From contig BFEA01000460.1 of NCBI GenBank assembly GCA_003427395.1, positions 865,753 through 913,599 on the forward strand: a stretch of 47,847 nt of DNA, written 5' to 3'. The position numbers and the translations under genes are program-made. The DNA is from Chara braunii. Taxonomy: Eukaryota > Streptophyta > Charophyceae > Charales > Characeae. Positions within the stretch are counted from its first letter, which is position 1; every line of letters starts with the position of its first letter. Under the pieces are notes generated by a model, which worked only from the letters and a program-made list of their open reading frames with translations, had not been told where the DNA came from and ran no database searches. This document shows positions 1 to 9,819 of this stretch, one piece after another.

Positions 1-218
1 GGAGTAGAGGGTTAAAAGCATGGAGTTGAGATAGAGATAGGTGCACGGGAGAGAGTGGGGCGGACATGCGTGTGTGAGAGAGAGTTAATTGCACTGGATG
101 TAAGGGAGGGTGTGCGTGAGAGAGGGACATGTGCAACAATACTGGTGGCTCTGCGTGCACGCGGACGCGAGCTAGGGGGCAGAGAGAGATAGAGAAAGGG
201 AGGGGGACGGGAGGGAGG

Positions 219-220
<2 letters not shown>

Positions 221-294
<74 letters not shown>
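221..294. repeat. (GA)n microsatellite
   Basis: An uninterrupted GA dinucleotide run of about 74 bp sits in a purine-rich flank. The open frames on either strand here encode only alternating Arg-Glu or Ser-Leu and are a by-product of the repeat, not genes. The same dinucleotide recurs inside T4 (35.6-35.9 kb) and, as CT, in the E3 and E5 LTRs. Confidence 0.97.
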
Positions 295-297
<3 letters not shown>

Positions 298-639
298 GGT
301 TTAGGCAAAGTCCTCTCCTTTCCTCGTTTGCATTGACCAACCTTATGTTTATTACACGCCTGGATGCATTCCTATTGCCACGGGTTATTGCATTATTGGC
401 TCTAGTGATGCCGTAGACAGTAGTCACCATAACATCGCACAGACCTGGTCGATGCTACCCCTTTCCATCTTTGTTCGACTTTTAATGAGCCTGCCTCTCG
501 GGCGGCATGTGCCGCACCGATCCCCGTCACTGATCAGGTAACCGCCCCCTTTCTCAGGTGTGGCTCTCTCTGTGAACTCATTTGTCGGTCTCCTCACTTG
601 TATCACTTTGCTTTACTCCCGCTGGGGTCTGCCCATTCA

Positions 640-2010
640 TCGTGTTCTCTAGATAACTTCCTCTAGTATTTGGTCGATGCTGTACCTCCTGTCCATGTCA
701 TGCGGAATCATTGAATCATTGATCTTAGTAAAGGGAAACAGTCGTTTACTACGCAGGGCTGTAACTTGGATGGTTGGAATACCCGGTAGGTTTGCAAATG
801 AAGTGGCATGTCAACAATGTAAGGACCGTTGCATCTCCAGTGACGTTCAGAATTTCCCAAGGTCCTTTGTATGCATGTAACAGTTTTTGAGAAATGCCTT
901 CTGGAAGGAACTTTTTCGATTTGACCCAAACAAGGTCGCCAACAGCGAATTGCGAAGGCCTAGGTGCTTATTTGGCCTGTTCTACCATCTAATGTTGGTC
1001 CTTTAGGATGTTCTCAGCTACCTACTGCAGTTATCACTCGTAGTGATATGCGAAACCTGTAAAGCCAGGTGGCAGTCTTTGAGTCTGATTAGGACGCCGT
1101 GGTCGCCACCCTTGGTGCAACTCGTTAGGAGTGCAATTTGTGGCTAGATGCACAAAGTTGTTATAGGTAATGGTTACCTTAGGTAGACATTAATCATAGT
1201 CTATCTCATCCTGTTCTACCATCTGATGCTAGGCCCTTAGGATGTTTTGAGCTACCCACTGCAATTCTCTCTCGAAGTGGACTACGAATTCTGTAGTGCC
1301 AAGTGGCAGTCTCTGAATTTGATTAGGACGCAGTGGTCGCCACCCCTGGTGCAAACTCATCACGAGTGCAATTTGTGGCTAGATGCGCAAAGTTGTTATA
1401 GGTAATGACTACCTTAGGTAAACGTTCATCCCAGTCTATCTCATCTTGTCTAATGTACATATGAAGCACTCGATGTAGCAGTTTGTTCATCTGCTCGGTT
1501 TGTCCTCAGTCTCCATATGTCTGCCCGAAGACATATTGAGCTTAGACCCGTAGACTTTCATCAATTGTTGCCAGTGCTCCCCGGTGAACGTAGTATCTCG
1601 ATCACTAACTATAGTCAGTGGTTGTTGTAATCTTTGACCCAATGATTAGAGAACTTACGAATAAGTAGATTTATCTTTGCCTTAGTTGACGAAGGAATAA
1701 AAACAACAAATTTACTTAACCTATCAATGACAACCATGACTTGATGCTTACCATTATGACTCTTGACCTTTGCATCCATAAGAGTTTATAGACACAAAGT
1801 AGGTTGCGCCCGATGGTATAGGCAGTGGTTTCAATAGACCTAGGGGAGGCTGCGTGGAACTATTGTTTTGCTGACTACTCTGCAGCCTTGGATGTAGATG
1901 AGGGAATCTTGTTTCATTCCTTCCCACGTGTAAGACCTGAGGAGGTTCTGATAGGTCTTCCTCCATCCGAAATGGCGCTCTGATCCACGACATTACTCGA
2001 GGATGAGACT
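640..2010 (-). pseudogene. E1 integrase relic
   Basis: Fragments of a Gypsy integrase are readable in shifting frames. Near 1780-1990 lies the zinc-finger end and the start of the catalytic core, including the tract S-T-Q-P-P-L-G-L-L-K-P-L-P-I-P shared with E3 and E4. Near 708-929 lies the C-terminal linker (the P-L-H-L-Q-T-Y-R-V-F tract followed by S-K-L). Near 640-700 is the beginning of the chromodomain-like tail (D-M-D-R-R-Y-S-I-D-Q-I). A 234-bp stretch inside the gene is duplicated in tandem (978-1445). The protein cannot be made. Another short D-Q-V tract at 430-470 may be a duplicated piece of the tail. Confidence 0.8.
978..1445. repeat. 234-bp tandem duplication inside E1 integrase
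   Basis: Two diverged copies (978-1211 and 1212-1445) both open with TGTTCTACCATCT and share the tracts ATTAGGACGC, GGTCGCCACCC and TGTGGCTAGATG at the same spacing. The period is 234 bp, a multiple of three, so the duplication would have added 78 codons in frame when it arose. It is visibly older than the 320-bp duplication at 33.6 kb, because the copies differ at many sites. Confidence 0.85.
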
Positions 2011-2039
2011 GCGAATGCTTTCATCATGGAGAACACAAT

Positions 2040-2743
2040 CTTTTATCCATGTCAATCTACTCGAAAAGTAACCCATTGGTCATTCAATAATTCGGCACTT
2101 CGTGAGGTGCAGTCTAGACCTTGCAAATTATCTTGCTATAGACTTCATCTTCAATATACGTTGTAACTCGACACATACGTTTAGGTTGTTAATGATGCTT
2201 CAAAGAAGTCTTTGCACACCTGATAAGTCCATCTTTAAAGAGATTATACTTACCTTTTACAGTTTGAGTTGGAAGTTCAACTCGTTGATTTTATTAGACC
2301 ATCTTGATAATTTGGTTGACATCCAGGACTGAGTTTTTAACCAAGGCAGTGTCTTGAGCTTGAAGTCATGAACTCAATGGGGCTATATCCACTCCCATCA
2401 TTATGTTGTAAGACGACGCTAATACCGTGTTGACTAGCATTTGTAGTTATGATGAAGGGAAGTGATGGATAAATGTTTTCTAGCACCGGGTTCTCAATTT
2501 AAGACTTCTTCCATCTCTTCAATGTGGATGCAAACCTTGTGTCACTCCCAAGTCACTTCTTTTTTGAATTGTCGGCGTAGCGGTGCAGCTATGGAGGTAA
2601 GGTTATGGACAAACTAACTATAATAGTCTGCCAGACCAAGGAACGATCACAATTTAGTTAAGGTGTGTGGGGTTGACCAGTTCTTATCACTATGTTTTTT
2701 GCATCCGCCGATCTAACTCCATCTCTGCCCACAACATGCTTTA
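2040..2743 (-). pseudogene. E1 RNase H and RT C-terminal relic
   Basis: Minus-strand translation around 2360-2490 gives a recognisable RNase H start (P-S-L-P-F-I-I-T-T-N-A-S-Q-H-G-I), where the family has T-D-A-S. The first catalytic aspartate is thus read as asparagine. Near 2670-2740 the RT thumb tract H-V-V-G-R-D-G-V is readable and runs straight into the left end of transposon T1. Stops and indels break the frame throughout. E3 is the closest intact reference in the window. Confidence 0.75.
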
Positions 2744-3477
2744 AACCACCATTTCACACGAAGCTAAATTGACGAACCTAAAGTTGCACGTTTCCGAGCC
2801 TGACTGCTACAACAACAGGCTCAAAATAAAAATCTTTGGGTACTGGTTCCAATCTATCTTGAAACTCAATCCAGATCATTGATGAACAAATGGCGTTGCC
2901 GTTTCATGAAAGAAACAGAAAAGAGATCTGGTTGAAGTCATCTGACCTGGGGCATAGTCACAATAGGAACTGTCCAGAATGTATCTGACCACTATCACGA
3001 CCAAATCATTATTTCTCCCCCCCTGCTTTCTTGTAGTGCCCTGCCAGCGAGGCAGGGCGTATTCCACCTTCTCAGGAAAGAAACTCACCGAGGGCATTCT
3101 CACACTAGTACTGACCAGATTGCATCTGACCACTATCATGGCCATATCTTTTATTCCTTTTTTTTTTCCCTATTTACATTCTTGGGATGGATATTAACTC
3201 CAAATCTTGTCTTCCTTTTTTTTTTGTTTCTTTCTAAGATTAGTGCCCTGCCAGCAAGGCAGGACGTTTGAGTAAATAGTGCAGTCAATCCCATACTGCC
3301 CAGTTTTGTCTCATTTGTTCTCTTTTTTCCCCCTGTGATTTCGCTTCTAATCAATTCCTTTTGGGCCCACCAGCCTTTTACCTCTGAACTTGTGCCTGAC
3401 TGGATCACTGTTCATCTTGCCACGGTCGCAGTGTACTGCGTTTTGGTGAGTAGTAGGGGTCCATGAACTGGTGGTTT
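2744..3477. mobile_element. T1: ~730-bp inverted-repeat DNA transposon (MITE-like)
   Basis: It is inserted within the RT of E1. The left end reads AACCACCATTTCA just after a TA (2742-2743). The right end, read on the other strand, is AAACCACCAGTTCA next to a TA (3478-3479). Inside are two copies of a palindromic GTGCCCTGCC...GGCAGG motif (about 3035 and 3241) and two copies of the tract TCTGACCACTATCA (about 2984 and 3126). The same ends and motifs occur in T2 (22650-22942 plus 32130-32537), which has almost the same total length. No transposase frame is present, so it is non-autonomous. A TA target suggests Tc1/mariner-type integration, but the superfamily is an inference. Confidence 0.7.
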
Positions 3478-4010
3478 TAGAACTGCCGGACTGTAGCTTG
3501 TTTAGAAGTTTTTGGAGGTGCTCCTATAAGGTCTTGTTGGAAACCAGAATACTGTCCCAGTACATTGCTACAATTTTTGAAAAGATTGTTCATGCATCTT
3601 TGAGACGTGGCATGGGCATTGGTCAGCCCAGTCGACATGACCACAAACTCATAGTGACTGCACCTAGTCCTAAGTGTCGTTTCGTGCCAATCTTCGGGCT
3701 GTAGCTGGGTACCCCGACTTGAAGTCAATCTTAGAAAAATACTTGCACCCTTGCACTGTGTCCAACAAGCCGTCAATTGTTGGTAGCGGTTTTGAAATTT
3801 TGACAGGTATTGCATTATATCCTCTAGCATCGATGCACATTTGCAGCTCACCTTCCGTGTTCAGCTCGAATTGGACTGGTGCCGTGTAGGGCGAGGAACT
3901 TGGGTTGATCTATCCCTTTTCAATTAACTCATCTAATTGTTTTTTTTCTTCTTCCAACTCTTTGGGAGACATTCTGTAAATGGGGCGCTTTGATCTGGGG
4001 CTTAATTTCT
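3478..4010 (-). pseudogene. E1 reverse transcriptase palm/fingers relic
   Basis: The minus-strand translation holds H-Y-E-F-V-V-M-S-T-G-L-T-N-A, the Gypsy RT tract that normally reads [14 protein letters not shown]. Before it comes a K-Y-F-S-K-I-D-F-like segment in another frame. After it come M-N-N-L-F and the E-H-L-x-K-L-L region that abuts T1. The YxDD catalytic motif is not readable. About 20 codons normally lying between the E-H-L segment and the H-V-V-G segment across T1 are missing, so the insertion or earlier decay removed some host sequence. Confidence 0.8.
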
Positions 4011-4129
4011 CTCTCCACATCAACGCCTAATCCCACATCAGTAAACTGCTCCAACAACAATTTGACTTGGGGCAATGTTTTCTCCTCCTCCCTTTCACCT
4101 TCGGTCTAATGTAGGCTAAAAATACTTGA

Positions 4130-5060
4130 TCGACAATGTCTTCCTTCACAACGTGCCTGGTGAACACTAAGCACTCATGCAACATGAAGAGAGGACGGAT
4201 TGGACTCCAGACTCGTAAAACAGTCTGGTGTTATTCTTCCCACCTTCGAGACTGGGCAGCCAGCAATCGTTCTCGCCCATCTTCACATCAGCCTTTGTGG
4301 CCTCTCTCCAATCCGTCCCCAAGTCAAAAGGTAGGTTATCCTCCACTAGAAGGGTTGGAGAATGCTTTGACCCTCCCCAACCGGAAGTATCCCTTGAATC
4401 CCTCAACATACTCAGTACTGACATTTCCTTGTTGTCTGCTAGTTTACTTGCTAGTGGCTCCTCCAACTGCTGCACTTTCATTTCGAGATGTAGTTTCTTT
4501 AGTCCCTTCGTATTGATGCAACTATGTGTGGAACCCTAGTCCAGTAATGCGCCTCTTTTTCTGAGAACTTCCACGTTTGCTGAAATTAGCTGCCCTTTTG
4601 ACTCTCTCTTCATTTTAGTCCAGGCTTGGCGGTGAGTGATCAGTTCGCTGCCTACGCCTGTGAGGTACCCACCTAGAGAGACGTTGACAAAAGAGGTCTC
4701 TGGACAGTTACCTAGATGAGGGCCCACCTCAGCCTTCGTCGTTGGGGCCTTCAAACAAGAGGGTCCCACTTCAATGCGCGCCTCAACATGACATGTATTT
4801 GCAGTATGCTCTGATGGCCAACTTACCTTGTCGTGCCTCTGTGGCCTTTGAAGATTCCTGCAGGCCCCTGTCAGTGAGGGGTGCAACTTTCCAGCATGCC
4901 CTTGTGGCTGTTTGTGGCACTCGCGGCCGTTCCCCTGGCCTAGCAAGGGGAGCTACTGGCGGACTGAAATTTGGAATCGGTACAAGTAGGGGCTTACTGA
5001 ACATATTTCAGGCCCAAACGGTGCCAGTGGTTTTACAGAAACTTCAATCGTTGTCAGAGG
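4130..5060 (-). pseudogene. E1 protease and gag-pol linker relic
   Basis: The segment holds an aspartic-protease relic similar to E3 in the tracts L-L-V-E-D-N-L-P-F-D and N-D-C-W-L-P-S. The active-site D-T/S-G triad survives only as D-stop-G, with a TAG at 4536-4538. Upstream (4540-4760) is the linker L-I-T-H-R-Q-A-W-T-K-M, and 4760-5060 is more weakly gag-like. The opposite-strand frame at 4228-4539 mirrors this region and is not a gene. Confidence 0.75.
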
Positions 5061-5175
5061 GGCGTGACAGGCAAATCAGCCATCAGAGGGGCATATTGCA
5101 AACAAATGGAAGTTGAAGGGGCATTTTGAAAAAATTGCCTTGATTATTTGATAGAAAAAAATACTCTGCACGTTA

Positions 5176-5495
5176 GTGTGTGTGAGACTTCCTCTCTCTC
5201 TCTCTGTCTCTTTTCTCTCTTTCTCTCTCTCGCTCTACCTGTCCCTGTTTATCCCCGCTTCTCTCTCTCTCTCGAAGTCTCCCCCGCTCTCTTTCTCTGA
5301 CCGCTCTCTGTCTCTTCCCCCGTCCCTTCTTTGTGTCCTTGTCTCTCTCTCTCTATTTATCTATCTTTATCTATCTATCTAACTCAAAACACTCCCCTCT
5401 CTCACTTTCTCCCTTCCCTTTCTCTCTCACACACTTCCTCCCCCCATCTCTCTTTATGTGCGTCTGTCTGACAATCAGTCAATCAATCAACAGGC

Positions 5496-5539
<44 letters not shown>

Positions 5540-5545
5540 ATCATT
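5176..5545. repeat. CT-rich microsatellite tract with (TC)n at 5498-5536
   Basis: This is a pyrimidine-rich stretch of interrupted CT repeats with short (TCTA)n and (AATC)n runs, ending in a pure TC run of about 39 bp. Apparent Ser/Leu-rich open frames here come from the repeat. Confidence 0.93.
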
Positions 5546-5616
5546 TTTGGTGGGGGCTGAAGTTCGGGAAGCTCGACCCCCTCACATTTGGCCGAACGCT
5601 TGAACATTGGGGGGCA

Positions 5617-5660
<44 letters not shown>
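5617..5660 (+). repeat. 44-nt poly-G homopolymer
   Basis: A run of 44 consecutive G follows GGGGGGCA. Such a run could fold into G-quadruplexes and is also prone to length error in sequencing. Flanking sequence (5540-5610 and 5661-5720) shows no coding signal. Confidence 0.9.
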
Positions 5661-5661
<1 letters not shown>

Positions 5662-5724
5662 TGCAGCCCCCTCCTCAACGTTCGAGCGGGTAACGCTGCC
5701 TTGGGGCCTATTGTGGGCAAGTTG

Positions 5725-5800
5725 AGAGCCCGTGAGCCTGGCGTCAGGTGGTTAGAGCGACGACCCGTGAGAGGTTGAGGCTGGCGGTTGGTTGCTGGAA
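5725..5800 (+). repeat. tRNA-derived SINE-like head
   Basis: The tract TGGCGTCAGGTGGTTAGAGC (5739-5758) matches a tRNA D-arm and a Pol III A-box. About 30 bp further on, GAGGCTGGCGGTTGG resembles a degraded T-arm or B-box. No clean cloverleaf forms, which fits a tRNA-derived SINE head better than a tRNA gene. The body would extend toward about 5990, but I see no A-tail or target duplication. Confidence 0.4.
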
Positions 5801-6122
5801 GTGATCCTCCAGAGGATCAAAAGGGCCTCACTCATTGGATGCAGCCTCGAAGCATCTTCAACCATCAATCTTTACCCGACGACTTAATATGCCCCCAGCC
5901 GAGGATGTTGAGGCTCGGGACCCTTACATTTTGAGCCCAAGCACATTGTGGCAGGGCCCTTGGCACATATACTAAGACGTTGGGCATGCATCCAGGCCAC
6001 AGAGAGAGCGTCACCCGCCAGACAGTTTCCATAAAGGGTGCCTGTCCATTCCGGACACATTTTGGCTAGGTGTGCATGCGTTAGCTCAGCTCAAAGACAG
6101 AGCACACAGGCACTAGGTAAGT

Positions 6123-6374
6123 AGCTGTTGGGCGCAACTTGCACAACGGTCATAGTGAAGCTGCTTGTGCATCGAGGCGGTGGAGATGGTCTTGGTCCAG
6201 CGCAAACACATTCTTGCTTGGCATGATCGCATTAGCTTTGCTCAAAGGGACAACAAGGCACTGCGCTGACCAGACGGCGCAGGTGGGCGTTGGGGAAGAA
6301 GCTATTGGGCTTAGCTTGCACGACGGTCATAGTCAAGCTTCTCGTGGATGGAAGCAGTGGAGATGGTCGTGGTC
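6123..6374. repeat. diverged direct repeat, ~177-bp period
   Basis: A ~75-bp unit at 6123-6197 recurs at 6300-6374. Both copies contain GACGGTCATAGT or its one-base variant and end GTGGAGATGGTCxTGGTC. The intervening sequence holds related GCxTTAGCT motifs, so this may be two units of a longer tandem repeat. No gene is seen between 5990 and 6740. Confidence 0.7.
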
Positions 6375-6734
6375 TAGGATGATTGTGTAGTGTCTATGTA
6401 GGGACTGTGAGGGGATGAGTGAGGTGTAGAGAGACACGTACTTCCTGTTTCATGTGGAGGTCTACAAGGGTTGAGATCTTCATGTCCATCGGTCTGCTGC
6501 TGAAGCGTTCCAGGTTGGTTCACGTAGACCGTTTGCTAGTGTAGGTGCTATTGAGTTAGTCGTTTGGGCATTGAGCGCCATAGTAGACGAGCGGCATTGG
6601 ATACATTGTTGGTGGAGGCGATATAGGGGCTGACATTGCAGTGATTCAACTCCCAATCAGCATGCAATCACACTCCACGCGCAATAGAACATTCATGTGA
6701 GAAATCACACTAGGCAGCGAGAGATGAAAACTGA

Positions 6735-7091
<357 letters not shown>

Positions 7092-7153
7092 TAGTTTATT
7101 GAATAACTTTCATTTTCATTTGGATTCCACACAATCAAATCATCAATAGCGAG

Positions 7154-7225
7154 CTCCCCAGGTAGGGTTTGAACCTACGACCAATCGGTTAACAGCCGAC
7201 CGCTCTACCGCTGAGCTGCTGTCTT
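7154..7225 (-). tRNA. trnN-GUU: plastid-type tRNA-Asn(GUU), acceptor arm degraded
   Basis: On the minus strand the D-arm AGCTCAGCGGTAGAGC, the anticodon arm GGTCGGCTGTTAACCGATT (anticodon GTT) and the T-arm GTAGGTTCAAACCCTAC are intact. The 3' acceptor strand CTGGGGA with discriminator G is also present. These agree with plastid trnN-GUU. The 5' acceptor strand reads AAGACAG, so four of seven acceptor pairs fail. The copy is therefore probably a pseudo-tRNA transferred together with the adjacent rpoC2 fragment. Confidence 0.85.
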
Positions 7226-7618
7226 TGTCTTTCTCCCTAGCTATGGCAGCCAGACGTCTCCGACCTCATTGGGCACTTGCTCCTCCTCTAGCGCCCCTTC
7301 CCATCCACTTTGCACTGTCGCACAAGCAACTTGCAGTGATTCTCCAATTTACGCATGCATAGTTGATCCCAATGGCTGATGCTGCAGGGCTTTTATACTT
7401 GATGATCTGCCTTCCAGACGTCTTGTCTTGGTTACGCGTTGGTCCTCTTACCTTTGTTCCGTGCTTCTGGAAGCTCGCGTACTTTTTTGGGTTGGCTGCT
7501 TGTGTGGATCGATTGGCACCTCGCCTAACGGCTCTGGTGATTCCGACTGAAGTTGTAGTGCTTCCTAAGGACAACCTCTGCAACCCATGATGGTTATCTA
7601 CCAACGACTTCCTATCAT

Positions 7619-7704
7619 GATCTACTTAACTAGCTCGCATAGGCCTCGATCTACTTAACTAGCTCGCATAGGCCTCGATCTACTTAACTAGCTCGCATAG
7701 GCCT
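7619..7704. repeat. 29-bp tandem repeat, three copies
   Basis: Three essentially identical units (7619-7647, 7648-7676, 7677-7704) each read GATCTACTTAACTAGCTCGC followed by ATAGGCCT. They contain the palindromes CTAG and AGGCCT. The 7230-7618 interval holds no gene I can support. Confidence 0.95.
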
Positions 7705-7794
7705 ATGTAATCATGGTACAAACGAGCACTCCTCTTTTAGAGTATTCGTGGACAAGGTACACCGGTTGGAACCAGAAATAGAACACGGAATGGG

Positions 7795-7935
7795 ATTCAG
7801 GATTAGAACCTAGGACTCGGCATTGGGACTTGGGGTTTGGGACTAGGGCTTGGGACTTGGGATTGTGACTTGGGCTTGGGACTGGGGATTGTGACTTGGG
7901 CTTGGGACTTGGGCTTGGGGCCTGGGACTTTGGTA
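7795..7935. repeat. GGGACTTGGGCTT minisatellite
   Basis: Short units built from GGGACTTGGG, GGCTTGGG and GGATTGTGACTTGGG alternate across about 140 bp. The P/S/K-rich open frame on the minus strand is a product of this repeat. Confidence 0.9.
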
Positions 7936-8139
7936 CATCGTGAAATCCTTTCAACATTGACATTGGAGCTCGTTGTTTTGTTCTTATTTGGTGTGTAACT
8001 TGGTGGGTTCTACTTTGTGTTTGCCACACGATTATTTGGTTTTTAATTGTGATGATGCAATTTGGTTTTTTGCCGTTTGCTTGCCCCCATTTACCTTGCG
8101 CATAATAGAACGAATAGATAATTTCTATAGAATATAGAT

Positions 8140-9600
8140 TGAGGTTGAGGGTGGAGGGTAAAGGTGGAAGTGAAGGTTGGCTCTAAAGGATTGGTTGGGT
8201 TATAGGAGGGTGCAGGCTGAAAGTGGAGGTGAAGGCTGTTTATGGGGGATGGATGGGGTTGGAGGATGTAAGATGAATGTGAAGGTGATGGTAGGATATG
8301 GAGGGTGGGTGATGTTGAAGAAAGATGAAAGGTGAAAGTGAATGTTGACTATCGCGCCTAAGTGAGTTCGAGTGAGGGTGGAGGGAGAAGGTGTCTATGG
8401 TTGTGGAGGCGGATTTAGATTGAATTAGGGTGGAAGGCGAAGGTGGAGGTGAAGATTGGTTAGGGATGGTGCTTTGTTGAAGATGGGTGGAGGGTGAAGG
8501 TGGCAGTGATGCCCGATTATGGAGGCTGGGTGAGGTGAAGGGATTGTGAAGGGTGAAGGCGAAGGTGAGGGTTGGTTATGGAGGGGGAAGTGGGGTTGGG
8601 AGGTGTAGCAGAGGTATTAAAAGGGTGAGGGGTGGCTATCAAAGTGAAGGTGGGGTAGGAGGTTCAATGTAAGTGGGAGATGAGTTGGGGATGGCTATGG
8701 AACTCCAGGCGGTGTTGGGAGGTGTGATGGAGTTATGAGATGAATTGGGGATAGCTATGGATGGCGAAAAGGGGGTAGGACATGCGTCGGAGGTAGGGGA
8801 GGGGTATGGGATGGATATGGAGGCCAGGGTTGAGTTGGGAGGTGTAGCGGCAGTGGGAGATAATTTGGGAACGACTGTAGAGGTTAAAGGGAGGTTAGAA
8901 GGTCCACTGGAGTTGATGATATGTTGGGGATGGCTATGGAGATGAGAGCGGGGATGGGGAGGTCGAGCGGAAGGAGGGGAAGGTCCCGGATGGATATGGA
9001 GGTGGTGGTTGAGTTGGGAGGCGTAGTGGAGGTGAGAGATGAATTAGGATGGCTATGGAGCTCAATGTGGGGTTGGGAGGTGCAACGGAGGTAGGGGAAG
9101 GGTTGGGGATGAATATGGAGGTTCGGGGAGACTTGCCTGATGGGATGGAAGTAGAGGAAGGTTTGGGCAGCTATGCAAGTTGAAGAAGGGTTGGGAGGTA
9201 CACCGAAGGTAGGGAAAGAGTTTGAGACGACTATAGATGTGGGAGGATGGTTGTGAGGTTCAACTGAGATAGGAAAAGACTCAGGGATGGCTGTGGTGAT
9301 AGGAGGATGGTCGAGAGAGCGACGATGGTCGGTGTGGGGCCTGTGATGGATATTGACGATGGAGTAGCTTGGGAGATGCAATAGAGTGACCAAGGTCTAG
9401 CGGAGGTTGGAAGGTACACGAGAGGTAGGGGACAAGTTCGAGATGGATATCGAGGTTAGAGGAAGGTTTGGAGGTCCAGCAAAGGTAGGGGAAGAGTCTG
9501 TGATAGTAAAGGAGGTGGGAATGGAGTTGGGAGATGTAACGGAGGTAGATCAAGAGGTGGATGGATATCCATCGGTGCAGCGGAGTCGAGGGAGAGGTCA
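8140..9600. repeat. ~60-bp-period purine/GT-rich minisatellite
   Basis: A degenerate unit of about 59-60 bp, of the form GTTGGGAGGTGxAxCGGAGG, then GGGxGAxGAxTTGGGGAT, then GGxTATGGAGGT, repeats across about 1.4 kb. Successive units start near 8834, 8892, 8952, 9011 and 9071. The strand is strongly G-rich. Because the period is a multiple of three, the minus strand stays open for long stretches (for example 8884-9393) and encodes a P/S/H-rich ~20-residue repeat. That frame has no other sign of being a gene. Confidence 0.85.
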
Positions 9601-9797
9601 AGGTCGCATTTTCACGGTGGAGATGGTGGTAAGGAGCAACAACAGGGAACCTACACAGCACCACGGTTTCAACAGAAAAAATGACAATGCGACTAACTAG
9701 CGTAGGCTTAAAGTCTGCAGTAGGGGTACGATTACCAAAATGTGCCTTTGGTAATCTTCAAATTGACTTTTTTGAATTGAACATAATTTGATGTTGT

Positions 9798-9819
9798 TTT
9801 TGTTTAGCTCAGTTGGTTA
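9798..9819 (+). tRNA. trnF-GAA: 5' part of organelle-type tRNA-Phe(GAA), split by E2
   Basis: TTTAGCTCAGTTGGTTA is a tRNA D-arm up to position 21 and ends exactly at the E2 LTR. The 3' part resumes after E2 at 21403. The D-stem halves GCTC here and GAGC there pair perfectly, and the four-base GTTA before E2 is repeated after it. The 5' acceptor strand (TTTTGTT) pairs poorly with the 3' strand, so this copy was probably already a pseudogene. Confidence 0.75.

Larger units (their letters stand above)
430..5060 (-). mobile_element. E1: decayed Ty3/Gypsy LTR retrotransposon
   Basis: Read on the minus strand from right to left, the region keeps in order traces of a gag-pol linker, protease, RT, RNase H, integrase and the start of a chromodomain-like tail. 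All match the better preserved E3 element in this window. Every domain carries stops and frameshifts, so it is a dead copy. I cannot see its LTRs, PBS or PPT; the left end fades between 430 and 640 and the right end near 5060. The RT region is interrupted by transposon T1. The assignment to Gypsy follows from the domain order (integrase after RNase H) and the similarity to E3. Confidence 0.85.

Noticed and set aside
12-416. Ser/Leu- and Arg/Glu-repeat proteins around 200-300
   Set aside because: These are translations of the (GA)n run with no other coding sign.
3035-3262. CRISPR-like spaced palindromes
   Set aside because: Only two copies occur in T1, the spacing is about 205 bp and the host is eukaryotic; they belong to the transposon family.
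7266-7604. 112-codon minus-strand protein
   Set aside because: No recognisable motif, and an overlapping plus-strand frame is equally open; no support for either.
8884-9393. 169-codon minus-strand frame as a protein gene
   Set aside because: It is made entirely of the 60-bp minisatellite; composition and periodicity explain the open frame.
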